Shown here: positions 44,950-53,744 of the stretch, one piece after another
Position numbering within the stretch: position 1 is the stretch's first letter
Layout: each line of letters opens with the position of its first letter
DNA from: Stenotrophomonas maltophilia
GTDB lineage: Bacteria; Pseudomonadota; Gammaproteobacteria; Xanthomonadales; Xanthomonadaceae
Direction: 5' to 3'
DNA length: 64,000 bases
Assembly (NCBI RefSeq): GCF_023518235.1
Contig: NZ_CP090423.1
Span: 3,675,001-3,739,000, forward strand
Made by a program: the position numbers and the translations under genes
The notes under the pieces: model-generated
Databases searched by the model: none
What the model was told of the DNA's origin: nothing
Seen by the model: only the letters and a program-made list of their open reading frames with translations

Positions 44950-45099
44950 GTGTCCAGCCTGACGACCCCGCATACCCTTTCTTCCGCACGCCGTTGGTGG
45001 CGATGGTGGCCCGTTGCCGTCGTCCGCCCCCATAACGCTGTGTCCCGGAAGGAAAGTCGTCTTGAATTCGCACGCTCAGTTTCAGCTGCAGGCCGCTGA
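44950..45099 (+). CDS. Putative trp leader peptide, overlaps trpE
   Basis: A 49-codon frame from a GTG at 44950, reading MSSLTTPHTLSSARR and then WWRWW at codons 16-20 (Trp codons 44995-45000 and 45004-45009), ending 38 bases inside trpE (TGA 45097-45099). Four Trp codons in five just before trpE are characteristic of leader-peptide control. The start is weak by classical rules: AAGGGG directly abuts the GTG. A TACAGT -10-like box at 44938-44943 would put the RNA 5' end at or near the GTG, so translation might be leaderless, as known for some Xanthomonadaceae transcripts. The role is inferred. Confidence 0.55.
   Translation: MSSLTTPHTLSSARRWWRWWPVAVVRPHNAVSRKESRLEFARSVSAAGR
44961..45061 (+). 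promoter_or_regulatory. Candidate translational attenuator sequestering the trpE ribosome site
   Basis: CTTTCTTCCG (44977-44986) is complementary to CGGAAGGAAAG (45046-45056), the trpE Shine-Dalgarno region, giving ten pairs with one bulged G. Outside it, GACGA (44961-44965) can pair with TCGTC (45057-45061), which abuts the TTG start at 45062. The Trp codons lie in the loop. A ribosome stalled there would cover the 5' arm and free the trpE site. GTCGTC also occurs at 45019-45024 as a rival partner for GACGAC. No U-tailed terminator is visible. Seen by eye; no folding energy was computed. Confidence 0.5.
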
Positions 45100-46537
45100 A
45101 GGCCACACCCATATTCCCGTCGTCCGCGAAGTGCTGTCCGACCTGGACACGCCGCTTTCGGTCTATCTGAAGCTCGCCGACGGCCCCAATACCTACCTGT
45201 TTGAATCCGTCGAAGGCGGCGAGCGCTTTGGTCGTTACTCGATCATCGGCCTGCCGGCGCGCCGCGTGTACGCCTTCCACGGTCACACGCTGACCGTGCG
45301 CGAGGACGGCCAGGTGGTGGACACCCGCGAGGTGGCCGACCCGTTTGCCGAGGTCGAGGCGCTGCGCAGCGCCCACTCGGTGCCCAAGCTGGAGGGCCTG
45401 CCGGGCTTCACTGGTGGGCTGGTCGGCTGGTTCGGTTTCGAGTGCATCGGCTACATCGAACCGCGTCTGGCACCGCCGGCCGGCCGCGATGAGCTGGGCA
45501 CCCCGGACATCCTGCTGCTGGATTCCAACGAGCTGGCGGTGTTCGACAATCTCAAGGGCCGGCTGTACCTGATCGTGCATGCCGACCCGCGTGTCGACGG
45601 TGCCTTCGAACAGGCGCAGGCACGCCTGGATGCGCTGACTGCGAAGCTGCGTGCACCGGGCGCCGGCTATCCGGCGCCGCTCAACAGCGACGTGCTGGAC
45701 GAGTCCGATTTCGTCTCCGGTTTCACCCGCGAAGGCTTCGTCGATGCGGTCCAGCGCAGCAAGGAGTACATCCGCGCCGGTGACATCTTCCAGGTGGTGC
45801 TGAGCCAGCGCCTGAGCGTGCCGTTCAAGGCGCGCCCGGTGGATGTGTACCGTGCGCTGCGCGCATTGAATCCGTCGCCGTACATGTACTTCCTCGATGT
45901 CGGCGACCTGCAGGTGGTCGGTTCGTCGCCGGAAATCCTGGTGCGTCTGCAGGATGGGGAAGTGACCGTGCGCCCGATCGCCGGCACCCGCCCGCGCGGC
46001 GCCACCGTCGAGCAGGACCTGGCGCTGGAAGCCGAGCTGCTGGCCGATCCGAAGGAACGCGCCGAGCACCTGATGCTGATCGACCTCGGCCGCAACGATG
46101 CCGGCCGCGTATCCAAGGCCGGCACCGTGGAAGTGGGCGAGCAGTTCGTGATCGAGCGCTACAGCCACGTCATGCACATCGTCAGCGAAGTGACCGGGCA
46201 GCTGCAGCCGGGCCTGAGCTATGCCGACGTGCTGCGTGCCACCTTCCCGGCCGGTACGGTCAGTGGCGCGCCGAAGATCCGCGCGCTGGAAGTGATCCGC
46301 GAGCTGGAACCGATCAAGCGCAATGTGTATGCCGGCAGCATTGGCTACATCGGCTGGCACGGCGATGCCGATACCGCAATCGCGATCCGCACCGCGGTGA
46401 TCAAGGACGGCCGCCTGTACGTTCAGGCCGGCGCCGGCATCGTCTACGACTCGGACCCGGACAAGGAATGGGACGAGACGATGAACAAGGGCCGCGCCCT
46501 GTTCCGCGCCGTCGCCCAGGCCGCCAAGGGGTTGTGA
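45062..46537 (+). CDS. trpE: Anthranilate synthase component I
   Basis: 491 residues from the TTG at 45062, spaced eight bases from GGAAGGA; the Xanthomonadaceae N-terminus (QAAEGHTHIPVVREVLSDLDTPLSVYLKL) fits this start. LLESVEGG-type sequence (FESVEGGERFGRYSIIG) is part of the Trp feedback site. Chorismate-binding core: RPIAGTRPRG, LIDLGRNDAGRV, FPAGTVSGAPKIRA and YIGWHGD...QAGAGIVYDSDP. Converts chorismate plus ammonia from TrpG into anthranilate. A SIMPL gene and trpG follow. Confidence 0.95.
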   Translation: MNSHAQFQLQAAEGHTHIPVVREVLSDLDTPLSVYLKLADGPNTYLFESVEGGERFGRYSIIGLPARRVYAFHGHTLTVREDGQVVDTREVADPFAEVEALRSAHSVPKLEGLPGFTGGLVGWFGFECIGYIEPRLAPPAGRDELGTPDILLLDSNELAVFDNLKGRLYLIVHADPRVDGAFEQAQARLDALTAKLRAPGAGYPAPLNSDVLDESDFVSGFTREGFVDAVQRSKEYIRAGDIFQVVLSQRLSVPFKARPVDVYRALRALNPSPYMYFLDVGDLQVVGSSPEILVRLQDGEVTVRPIAGTRPRGATVEQDLALEAELLADPKERAEHLMLIDLGRNDAGRVSKAGTVEVGEQFVIERYSHVMHIVSEVTGQLQPGLSYADVLRATFPAGTVSGAPKIRALEVIRELEPIKRNVYAGSIGYIGWHGDADTAIAIRTAVIKDGRLYVQAGAGIVYDSDPDKEWDETMNKGRALFRAVAQAAKGL

Positions 46538-46604
46538 GCCTTTCCGTGCCGTGGCCTGCGCCGCGGCACCTTCCGCTGTTCCCGTTCACGACAAGGAGTA
46601 CCGC

Positions 46605-47393
46605 ATGAAGCTGCTGAGCGCATTGCTGTGGTCGTCACTGCTGGCCACGATGGCCCCGTCTGCGTGGGCGCAGGCCAATACCATTCCCTCGCAGCCGCAC
46701 CTGCTGGTGAAGGGCAGTGCCGAGCGCCAGGTCATGCCGGATCGCTTCGGTGTCTTGGTCCGGCTCGACTCGGTGGACATGAAGACCGAAGCGGCCCGCA
46801 GGCGCGTCCAGGAAAATGGCCGCCAGGTCATGGCGCTGTTCAAGCGCCATGGTGCAGTGGCCGACAGCATCAAGGCCGAGAACCTGCAGGTCAGTCCGCA
46901 GAGCCGGTACAAGGATGGAGAGAGCGTCTTCATCGGCGTCTCGGTCAGCCAGTCGTTGAGCGCCAGTTTCGCTGATGGCGAAAGCCTGCAGCGCTTCCTC
47001 GGCGCACTGCAGGCAAGCAGGGAAGTACAGGTTTCCACGCAGAGCCCTACCTATTCCGCAGCATCGAAGCTGCGCGCCGAACTGAAGGCTGAGGCCGCCC
47101 AGCAGACCCGCGAATCGGCAGCGGGCCTGGCCGGTGCCTATGGCGCGAAGGTCATCGGCCTGTACAGCATTTCCGACGTCGCCCCTGACTTTGCCTATGG
47201 CGTGCAGGCCGGCGATTGGCCACGCGGCCAGAACGGGCCGAGTGCGCTCAAGAACCTCTCCCCGCCCAAGCCAGGCCCGGTGTCGGCGCCGCCGCAGGGC
47301 GGCTTCAATTACAGCGGCGAAGTCATTGCCTCCGGCCCCATCACCTACACCGAAAACGTATACGCCATTTTCCTGATAAGCGACGGAACCTGA
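46605..47393 (+). CDS. Periplasmic SIMPL (DUF541) domain protein
   Basis: 262 residues from the ATG at 46605 (site AAGGAG). Signal peptide [28 protein letters not shown] domain from about 35 to 255 with [23 protein letters not shown] at the start and [22 protein letters not shown] at the end. Relatives (E. coli YggE, mammalian SIMPL) are implicated in oxidative stress or oligomeric periplasmic assemblies. It lies between trpE and trpG with one base between its stop and the trpG start, so it is co-transcribed with trp genes although no link to tryptophan is known. Confidence 0.85.
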   Translation: MKLLSALLWSSLLATMAPSAWAQANTIPSQPHLLVKGSAERQVMPDRFGVLVRLDSVDMKTEAARRRVQENGRQVMALFKRHGAVADSIKAENLQVSPQSRYKDGESVFIGVSVSQSLSASFADGESLQRFLGALQASREVQVSTQSPTYSAASKLRAELKAEAAQQTRESAAGLAGAYGAKVIGLYSISDVAPDFAYGVQAGDWPRGQNGPSALKNLSPPKPGPVSAPPQGGFNYSGEVIASGPITYTENVYAIFLISDGT

Positions 47394-47394
47394 C

Positions 47395-47982
47395 ATGTTG
47401 TGGATGATCGACAACTACGACAGCTTCACCTACAACCTCGTGCAGTACCTGCAGACGCTGGGCGCCGAGGTCAAGGTGGTGCGCAACGATGCGATGAGCG
47501 TGGACGAGATCGCCGCGCAGAAGCCTGAGCGCATCGTCATCTCGCCCGGCCCGTGCACGCCTAACGAAGCGGGCGTGTCGCTGGAACTGATCCAGCGGCT
47601 GGGCCCGACCACGCCGATTCTCGGCGTCTGTCTGGGCCACCAGGGCATCGGCCAGGTCTACGGCGGCACGGTGATCCGTGCCGGCAACATCATGCACGGC
47701 AAGACCTCGCCGATCCGCCATGAAGGCAAGGGCGTGTTCGCCGGCCTGCCGGACCGCTATCAGGCCACCCGCTACCACTCGCTGGTGGTGGACAAGAACA
47801 GCCTGCCGGACGTGCTGGAAGTGACCGCCTGGACCGAGAACGACGACGGTTCGATCGAAGAGATCATGGGCCTGCGCCACCGCCAGTTCCCGGTGGAAGG
47901 CGTGCAGTTCCACCCCGAATCCATCCTCACCGAACACGGCCACGCCCTGCTGCGCAATTTCCTGCAGCGCCCGGCGGCCTGA
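47395..47982 (+). CDS. trpG: Anthranilate synthase component II (glutamine amidotransferase)
   Basis: 195 residues. Glutaminase subunit giving ammonia to Trp[17 protein letters not shown] at the start, [13 protein letters not shown], the nucleophile in [13 protein letters not shown], and the His-Glu pair in [16 protein letters not shown] complete the catalytic triad. May also serve aminodeoxychorismate synthase (PabA) as in many bacteria. One base after the SIMPL gene and 16 bases before trpD. Confidence 0.95.
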   Translation: MLWMIDNYDSFTYNLVQYLQTLGAEVKVVRNDAMSVDEIAAQKPERIVISPGPCTPNEAGVSLELIQRLGPTTPILGVCLGHQGIGQVYGGTVIRAGNIMHGKTSPIRHEGKGVFAGLPDRYQATRYHSLVVDKNSLPDVLEVTAWTENDDGSIEEIMGLRHRQFPVEGVQFHPESILTEHGHALLRNFLQRPAA

Positions 47983-47998
47983 TCCAAGGAGCATTCCC

Positions 47999-49030
47999 AT
48001 GAGCTTCTCCCCCCAGGAAGCCCTGCACCGCACCATCGAGCACCGCGAAATCTTCTTCGACGAAATGGTCGACCTGATGCGGCAGATCATGCGCGGCGAT
48101 GTCTCGCCGATGATGACCGCGGCGATCCTCACCGGCCTGCGCGTGAAGAAGGAGACCGTGGACGAAATCGCCGCGGCGGCCACCGTGATGCGTGAATTCG
48201 CCCGGCCAGTGCCGGTGGCCGACACCACGAACCTGGTTGATATCGTCGGTACCGGTGGCGATGGCTCGCACACCTTCAACATCTCCACCTGCGCGATGTT
48301 CGTCGCCGCCGCCGCAGGCGCGCGCGTGGCCAAGCACGGCAACCGCAGCGTGTCGTCCAAGTCCGGCAGCGCCGATGCGCTCGAAGCGCTGGGCGCGGTG
48401 ATCGAGCTGCAGCCGGCGCAGGTGGCGCAGGCCATCGACCGGACCGGCATCGGCTTCATGTTCGCGCCGATCCATCACCCGTCGATGAAGGTGGTGGCCC
48501 CGGTCCGCCGCGAAATGGGTGTGCGCACCATCTTCAACATCCTCGGCCCGCTGACCAACCCGGCCAGCGCACCGGCGGTGCTGATGGGCGTGTTCCATCC
48601 CGATCTGGTAGGCATCCAGGCGCGCGTGCTGCGCGAACTGGGCACCGAGCGCGCCATGGTGGTCTGGGGCCGCGACAACATGGACGAGATCTCGCTGGGC
48701 GCCGGCACCCTGGTGGGCGAACTGCGCGACGGCAAGGTGCGCGAGTACGAGATCCATCCGGAAGACTTCGGCATCGCCATGTCGGCCAGCCGCAACCTGC
48801 GCGTGGATGGCCCGGAGCAGTCCATTGCCCTGCTGCGCGCGGTGCTGGACAACGAGCCGGGCCCGGCGCTGGATATCGTTGCCCTCAACGCGGGCGCGGC
48901 GCTGTACGTGGCCGGCGTGGCCAGCGACATCGGCGACGGCCTGGCCCGCGCCCGTGCCGCCATCGCCAACGGCAGCGCCCGCCAGCGCCTGCAGCAGTAC
49001 GTTGACACCACCCGCGCGCTGATTGCCTGA
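47999..49030 (+). CDS. trpD: Anthranilate phosphoribosyltransferase
   Basis: 343 residues. Transfers the ribose-phosphate of PRPP to anthranilate. Motifs: [19 protein letters not shown] (PRPP loop), [56 protein letters not shown] and [12 protein letters not shown]. Good site AAGGAG seven bases before the ATG. Between trpG and trpC in the operon; length is typical. Confidence 0.96.
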   Translation: MSFSPQEALHRTIEHREIFFDEMVDLMRQIMRGDVSPMMTAAILTGLRVKKETVDEIAAAATVMREFARPVPVADTTNLVDIVGTGGDGSHTFNISTCAMFVAAAAGARVAKHGNRSVSSKSGSADALEALGAVIELQPAQVAQAIDRTGIGFMFAPIHHPSMKVVAPVRREMGVRTIFNILGPLTNPASAPAVLMGVFHPDLVGIQARVLRELGTERAMVVWGRDNMDEISLGAGTLVGELRDGKVREYEIHPEDFGIAMSASRNLRVDGPEQSIALLRAVLDNEPGPALDIVALNAGAALYVAGVASDIGDGLARARAAIANGSARQRLQQYVDTTRALIA

Positions 49031-49104
49031 GCGCGCGGTTCAGCCTGACCCATCCGATGGCCGATAATGGCCGTCCTCACCGCCCCAGTACCGAAGCGAC
49101 GACG

Positions 49105-49899
49105 ATGAGCGACATCCTGCAGACGATCCTGGCCCGCAAGGCCGAAGAAGTAGCCCAGCGCCGCGCCCAGCGCCCGCTCGAGGAGCTGCAGGCCGCCCTG
49201 GCCAGCGCCCCGCCGGTCCGTGGCTTCGTGCGCGCGCTGCAGGCGGCGGTGGCCAACGGCGACCCGGCTGTGATCGCCGAGGTGAAGAAGGCCAGCCCGT
49301 CCAAGGGCGTGATCCGCCCGGATTTCCGCCCGGCCGACATTGCCGTCAGCTACGAATTCGGCGGTGCCAGCTGCCTGTCGGTGCTGACCGACGTCGATTT
49401 CTTCCAGGGCGCCGACGCCTACCTGCAGCAGGCCCGCGAGGCCTGCACGCTGCCGGTGCTGCGCAAGGACTTCGTGATCGACGCCTACCAGGTGTACGAA
49501 GCGCGCGTGCTTGGCGCCGACTGCATCCTGCTGATCGTCGCCGCGCTGGACGACACCCAGCTGGCCACCCTGTCCGAACTGGCGCTTTCGCTGGGCATGG
49601 ACGTGCTGGTGGAAGTGCATGACATCGATGAGCTGGAGCGCGCGCTGCAGGTGCCGGCGCCGATGATCGGCATCAACAACCGCAATCTGCGCACCTTCGA
49701 GGTGTCGCTGCAGACCACCCTGGACATGCAGAAGGCGGTGCCGCGTGATCGCCTGCTGGTCACCGAAAGCGGCATCCTCGGCCCGCAGGACGTGGCCCTG
49801 ATGCGCGACGCCGGCATCCACGCGTTCCTGGTCGGCGAGGCCTTCATGCGCGTGGAAGAGCCGGGCGAGGGCCTGCGTCAGCTATTCTTCGCGGCATGA
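49105..49899 (+). CDS. trpC: Indole-3-glycerol phosphate synthase
   Basis: 264 residues from the ATG at 49105. TIM barrel: [19 protein letters not shown] (catalytic Lys), [58 protein letters not shown] and [32 protein letters not shown]. Monofunctional, not fused to TrpF. Overlaps the downstream HAD gene by four bases (ATGA). Closes the ring to give indole-3-glycerol phosphate; trpFBA are not in the window. Confidence 0.95.
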   Translation: MSDILQTILARKAEEVAQRRAQRPLEELQAALASAPPVRGFVRALQAAVANGDPAVIAEVKKASPSKGVIRPDFRPADIAVSYEFGGASCLSVLTDVDFFQGADAYLQQAREACTLPVLRKDFVIDAYQVYEARVLGADCILLIVAALDDTQLATLSELALSLGMDVLVEVHDIDELERALQVPAPMIGINNRNLRTFEVSLQTTLDMQKAVPRDRLLVTESGILGPQDVALMRDAGIHAFLVGEAFMRVEEPGEGLRQLFFAA

Positions 49900-50612
49900 C
49901 AACGCACTATCCAACGCCGCGCGGGGATGCGCCGCTGGTGGTCTTCGACTTCGACCACACCCTCTACGATGGCGATTCGGGCACGCACCTGTTCGCCTCG
50001 CTGATCAAGCGCAACCCGTTGCGCATGCTGGCCGCGCTGCTGGTCACGCCGATTGCCGGGCCGATGGTGGCGATGCTGCCCACGCGCCGTGCCGGCATTT
50101 CGGTCTACGTGTGGATCGGCAGTTTCGGCCTGCATCGCGCGCGTGATTTCAACCGCGTGATCGACGCCTATGTGCTGCGCAACGAGGCACAGATGCGCGC
50201 CAAGTTGCTGCCGCAGGCGCTGGAGGTGTTCGCCGCGCACCGCGCCAAGGGCGACCGGGTGGTGGTGGCCACCGGCGCGCCACCGGAGCTGGCGCGGGCG
50301 ATCCTGGCGTTCGTCGCCCATCAGGACGTGCCGGTGATCGGCACCGAGGTCGGCCCGCGACTGGGCGGCGTCGGCCCGACCCGCCACTGCCACAACGAAG
50401 AAAAGATGCGCATGCTGCGCGAGCGCGGCTACGGCGATATCGATATCGCGTATTCGGACAGCACCGCCGATCTGCCGCTGCTGCTGGCGGCCAAGGCGCC
50501 GGTGGTGGTGAACCCGAAGCGCTCCAAGGTGGATTTCTTCCGCAGCGTGTTGCCGGCCGGCACCCGCATCCTCAACTGGGGCTGCGTCGAGCGCGGCGGC
50601 GAGAAGGCGTAG
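49896..50612 (+). CDS. HAD-IB family phosphatase (SerB/PgpC-like)
   Basis: 238 residues. HAD motif I is [15 protein letters not shown] (nucleophile and acid/base Asp), motif [13 protein letters not shown], motif III Lys in [12 protein letters not shown], and motif [14 protein letters not shown]. Hydrophobic stretch ([18 protein letters not shown]) recalls membrane-active PgpC phosphatases that dephosphorylate phosphatidylglycerol phosphate, but phosphoserine-like substrates are possible. Overlap by four bases with trpC places it at the end of the trp operon. Confidence 0.83.
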   Translation: MTTHYPTPRGDAPLVVFDFDHTLYDGDSGTHLFASLIKRNPLRMLAALLVTPIAGPMVAMLPTRRAGISVYVWIGSFGLHRARDFNRVIDAYVLRNEAQMRAKLLPQALEVFAAHRAKGDRVVVATGAPPELARAILAFVAHQDVPVIGTEVGPRLGGVGPTRHCHNEEKMRMLRERGYGDIDIAYSDSTADLPLLLAAKAPVVVNPKRSKVDFFRSVLPAGTRILNWGCVERGGEKA

Positions 50613-50623
50613 ACCGCGCCTGT

Positions 50624-50700
50624 TGTAGAGCCGAGCCATGCTCGGCTGCTCTTCGTTGCGGCATCCGTGCGCCATCAGCCGAGCATGGCCCGGCTCTACA
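50624..50700. repeat. Inverted SMAG pair
   Basis: GTAGAGCCGAGCCATGCTCGGCT at 50624-50646 and AGCCGAGCATGGCCCGGCTCTAC at 50677-50699. Lies between convergent HAD and TauE genes; likely shared terminator region. Confidence 0.82.
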
Positions 50701-50709
50701 AGGGATGCC

Positions 50710-51471
50710 TCAGCGGTACAGGTGCCCGTACACCGCGTGGCCGATCTGGAACAGGCTGATGCCCAGCACCAGCACGCCCACCGCTACCAGCACCCAGCGC
50801 TCCTTCACCCGCTTTACCAGGATCGCCGCCACCGGCGCGGCCATCATGCCGCCGATCAGCAGCCCGGCGACGATCTGCAGGTGCTGCACGCCCATCGAAA
50901 GCAGGAAGGTGGCCGAGATGGTCAGGGTGACGATGAACTCGGCGGCATTGACCGTGCCGATGGTGGTGCGTGCCTGGCCGCCACGGGCGAGCAGGGTGGA
51001 GGTCGCCACCGGACCCCAGCCGCCGCCGCCGCTGGCGTCCAGCAGGCCGGCGAAGAAGCCCAGCACCGGCACCCGGCGGATCTCGCCCTGTGGCATCCAG
51101 CGGCCCGCGGCGCGGGCCAGGATGATGATGGCCAGCACCAGCAGGTACAGGTAGATCAGCGGCCGGATGATGTCGCCGGGGATCTGGGTGAGCACGTACG
51201 CGCCCAGAGCGCCACCGACCGCACCGGGCAGGGCCAGACGCAGGAACAGGCGTTTGTCGACATTGCCGGCGGCCAGGTGCGACACGCCGGAAGCGCCTGT
51301 GGTGAAGACTTCAGCGGTGTGGATGCTGGCACTGACCTGCGCAGGCGGCAACCCCATGCTCAGCATCACCGAGGAGGACACCAGGCCGAAGGCCATGCCC
51401 AGCGCGCCGTCCACCAGTTGTGCGCCGAGACCGATGAGGATGAACCACCAGAATTCGCTGCTCAGTTCCAT
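50710..51471 (-). CDS. TauE/SafE family anion exporter
   Basis: 253 residues, about eight transmembrane helices. QLVDGALGMAFGLVSSSVMLSMG and SASIHTAEVFTTGASGVSHLAAGNVD are the first-repeat motif, and GFFAGLLDASGGGGWGPVATSTLLARGG with TTIGTVNAAEFIVTLTIS the second. The family moves sulfite, sulfoacetate or related organosulfur compounds. No sulfur gene adjacent, so substrate remains open. Confidence 0.9.
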   Translation of the reverse strand: MELSSEFWWFILIGLGAQLVDGALGMAFGLVSSSVMLSMGLPPAQVSASIHTAEVFTTGASGVSHLAAGNVDKRLFLRLALPGAVGGALGAYVLTQIPGDIIRPLIYLYLLVLAIIILARAAGRWMPQGEIRRVPVLGFFAGLLDASGGGGWGPVATSTLLARGGQARTTIGTVNAAEFIVTLTISATFLLSMGVQHLQIVAGLLIGGMMAAPVAAILVKRVKERWVLVAVGVLVLGISLFQIGHAVYGHLYR

Positions 51472-51565
51472 GCACCGAGCCTAGCGGATGCACATGTGCG
51501 GGGCGTGCGATGGTGTGTCGCACGTACGACGATCCGCCGGGCATGGCCCGGCGGACATCTGTCGA

Positions 51566-52231
51566 TCAACGGGTGCCGTACAGCACCACGGTCTTGCCGC
51601 GGGCATGCAGCAGGCCATCGGTCTGCAGCTTCTTCAGCACACGGCCGGCCATTTCGCGCGAGCAGCCGACCAGGCGCGCCAGTTCCTGGCGCGAAACGCG
51701 CAGCTGGCTGCCCTGCGGATGGCTCATCGCCTCCGGTTCCTGGGCCAGGTCGTGCAGAGTGCGCACAATCCGGTCGGTAACGTCCAGGAATGCCAGGCGG
51801 CTGGCCTTGCGGCTGGTGTCGAGCAGGCGCTTGGAGATCTGCTGGCCCAGCGCGTACAGCAGGCGCGGGGCATCGGCCGACAGCGGGCCGAGGAACAGCT
51901 GATGCAGGCGTTCGTAGCTGATTTCGGCTAGCTCGCAGGCGGTACGGGTCCGCAGGATCACCTCGCGGCGGTCCGATTCGACGAACAGACCCATTTCACC
52001 GACGAACTCGCCGGCACCGAAGTAGCCCAGCACCAGCTCGCGATCGTCATCTTCCTCGGCCATGATCGAAACCGAGCCGCTGATGACGTAATACAGGGTT
52101 CCCGCCGGGTCACCGGGTCGGAAGACGTCGGTACGGGTGGGATATCGCCGCCGGTGGCTGTGCGCCAGGAAACGATCGATGGTGGCGATATCCAGGGCCA
52201 GTGGACTGCTAGCTAGGCGCACGGTTGACAC
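51566..52231 (-). CDS. clp: Clp, CRP-family global regulator responsive to c-di-GMP
   Basis: 221 residues from a GTG at 52231; an ATG at 52255 would add eight. GAGGGAG lies about ten bases before the GTG. Cyclic-nucleotide fold (about 25-135: HSHRRRYPTRTDVFRPGDPAGTLYYVISG, LGYFGAGEFVGEMGLF) and a crp-type helix-turn-helix (RVSRQELARLVGCSREMAGRVLKKL). Nearly identical in pattern to Xanthomonas Clp, whose DNA binding is inhibited by c-di-GMP and which controls extracellular enzymes, motility and biofilm. A GC-rich palindrome at 51533-51554 may be its terminator. Divergent from speD. Confidence 0.93.
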   Translation of the reverse strand: MSTVRLASSPLALDIATIDRFLAHSHRRRYPTRTDVFRPGDPAGTLYYVISGSVSIMAEEDDDRELVLGYFGAGEFVGEMGLFVESDRREVILRTRTACELAEISYERLHQLFLGPLSADAPRLLYALGQQISKRLLDTSRKASRLAFLDVTDRIVRTLHDLAQEPEAMSHPQGSQLRVSRQELARLVGCSREMAGRVLKKLQTDGLLHARGKTVVLYGTR

Positions 52232-52405
52232 GATAGGGGCGCTCCCTCTGCGCATGAACGGATTCACGGGGTCGATAGCGGAGCTTAACCAGCGCAATTG
52301 TTAAGGGCAAACAGTGTGCCAGAACTCTTGCGTCTTCACGTTCCCCCCGGGGGCAGTTTGCCCCATAATTCACCCTTTCCCCTTCTTACACAGGAATCGA
52401 CCGCC

Positions 52406-53200
52406 GTGGTCAAGCCGTTGCCTCGCCTGAGGCTGCAGGGTTTCAACAACCTCACCAAGGCGCTGAGCTTCAACATCTATGACGTGTGTTACGCGCGCAC
52501 CGAAGAGGAGCGTCAGCGTTACATTGAATACATCGATGAAGAGTACAACGCCGACAGGCTGACTCAAATCTTGACCGATGTCGCCGAGATCATCGGCGCC
52601 AACATCCTGAACGTGGCCCGCCAGGACTACGACCCGCAGGGTGCCTCGGTGACCATCCTGATCTCCGAAGAACCGGTGATCGACAAGAAGCTGGCCGGCA
52701 AGGAGCTGATCTCCGACGCCGTGGTCGCGCACATGGACAAGAGCCACATCACCGTCCATACCTACCCGGAAACCCATCCGCAGGAAGGTATCGCGACGTT
52801 CCGCGCGGACATCGACGTGGCCACCTGTGGCGTCATTTCGCCGCTGAAGGCCCTGAACTACCTGATCGAGAGCCTTGAGTCGGACATCGTGATCATGGAC
52901 TACCGCGTCCGTGGCTTCACCCGCGATGTGAAGGGCAAGAAGCACTTCATCGACCACAAGATCAACTCGATCCAGAACTTCCTGGCCAAGAACATCAAGT
53001 CGCGTTACGAGATGTTCGACGTCAACGTCTACCAGGAAAACATCTTCCACACGAAGATGCACCTGAAGGACTTCGACCTGGACCAGTACCTGTTCGAGGA
53101 AAAGGCCAAGAACCTGTCGTTCAAGGAACGCATGAAGATCGAAGCGCTGCTCAAGCGCGAGATCGAAGAGCTGTTCCACGGCCGTAACCTGTCCGAGTAA
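52406..53200 (+). CDS. speD: S-adenosylmethionine decarboxylase proenzyme
   Basis: 264 residues from a GTG at 52406 with AGGA about ten bases upstream, exactly the E. coli SpeD length. Makes decarboxylated AdoMet for spermidine. Self-cleaves before the Ser in [14 protein letters not shown] to form the pyruvoyl group. [44 protein letters not shown] and [30 protein letters not shown] are the family blocks. The frame is open to 52298, but that sequence has no homologue in the family. CATAAT at 52364-52369 may be its -10. speE is not present in the window. Confidence 0.95.
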   Translation: MVKPLPRLRLQGFNNLTKALSFNIYDVCYARTEEERQRYIEYIDEEYNADRLTQILTDVAEIIGANILNVARQDYDPQGASVTILISEEPVIDKKLAGKELISDAVVAHMDKSHITVHTYPETHPQEGIATFRADIDVATCGVISPLKALNYLIESLESDIVIMDYRVRGFTRDVKGKKHFIDHKINSIQNFLAKNIKSRYEMFDVNVYQENIFHTKMHLKDFDLDQYLFEEKAKNLSFKERMKIEALLKREIEELFHGRNLSE

Positions 53201-53209
53201 GCCCCATGC

Positions 53210-53340
53210 GCGATGCCCGCAGGCATCGCCACCTAGGCGGGACGACCCGCCCCGTGGAACCTGTGTTGCGCAAGCGGTATAGTTCCACGGTGATGTACCG
53301 ACCCACGGCCCGGTGTGAAAACACCGGGCCGTTTCGTTTT
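53210..53340 (+). promoter_or_regulatory. Structured leader with intrinsic terminator before the SMR transporter
   Basis: Four successive hairpins: GCGATGCC/GGCATCGC (53210-53229), GGCGGG-ACGA-CCCGCC (53236-53251), CCGTGGAAC/GTTCCACGG (53252-53290), and ACGGCCCGGTGT-GAAA-ACACCGGGCCGT (53305-53332) followed by TTCGTTTTT. The last is a clear terminator. The second has the ACGA tetraloop on a GC stem as in guanidine-II RNA, but only one such hairpin is present. Either a riboswitch/attenuator for the next gene, or the end of the speD transcript plus an sRNA. TATAGT at 53278-53283 could be a -10 for the SMR gene. Confidence 0.5.
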
Positions 53341-53368
53341 TGTCAAAAAAGGTAAGGAGCCCCCACCC

Positions 53369-53689
53369 ATGCCCTGGATCTACCTGTTGCTGGCCGGTCT
53401 GTTCGAGATCGGTTTCGCGCTTGGAATGAAGTACTCCGAAGGCTTCAGCAAGCCCCTGCCCACCGTTGCCACGGTGGTGTCCGCACTGATCAGCCTGTAC
53501 CTGATGAGCCAGGCGATGAAGAGCATCCCGGTCGGTACGGCCTATGCGATCTGGACCGGTATCGGCGCCCTGGGCGTAGCCGTGCTGGGCATCTACCTGT
53601 TCAACGACAGCGCATCGCCGGCCCGCCTGGCCTGCGTGGGCCTGATCGTGGCCGGTGTGATCGGCCTGAAGCTGGTCTCGCCCAACTGA
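53369..53689 (+). CDS. sugE: SMR-family transporter, SugE/Gdx-like guanidinium exporter
   Basis: 106 residues and four transmembrane helices. The helix-1 Glu is in LLAGLFEIGFALGMKYSEGF, and helix 3 reads IPVGTAYAIWTGIGALGVAVLG. The sequence FEIGFALGMKYSEGF and GTAYAIWTGIGA fit the SugE/Gdx subgroup, which exports guanidinium, more than EmrE. A strong AAGGAG site precedes the ATG at 53369. Upstream RNA folds into several hairpins with a terminator. It is flanked downstream by a palindromic repeat and convergent coq7. Confidence 0.87.
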   Translation: MPWIYLLLAGLFEIGFALGMKYSEGFSKPLPTVATVVSALISLYLMSQAMKSIPVGTAYAIWTGIGALGVAVLGIYLFNDSASPARLACVGLIVAGVIGLKLVSPN

Positions 53690-53695
53690 CATGAT

Positions 53696-53735
53696 GGGGT
53701 CGGATCCCTTTTCCCGTGAAGAGGGATCCGACCCC
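53696..53735. repeat. GGGGTCGGATCC palindrome
   Basis: GGGGTCGGATCCCT (53696-53709) and AGGGATCCGACCCC (53722-53735) form a perfect 14-bp stem that may extend through G-T pairs. Related to 10415-10455. Sits between convergent sugE and coq7, a likely shared terminator. Confidence 0.72.
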
Positions 53736-53744
53736 GTGTCGCGG

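Noticed and set aside
44990..45061. Classical rho-independent trp attenuator before trpE
   Set aside because: No GC stem followed by a U-run could be found between the Trp codons and trpE; only the ribosome-site sequestering pairing is visible.
43754..46360. 868-residue minus-strand frame opposite the lipid kinase and trpE genes
   Set aside because: Antisense of two confidently identified genes, low-complexity composition, no recognisable domain.
53210..53340. Guanidine-I (ykkC) riboswitch before sugE
   Set aside because: The conserved core segments of that class (the AAAGCCCGGGAG-type end in particular) are absent, so I only report an unclassified structured leader.
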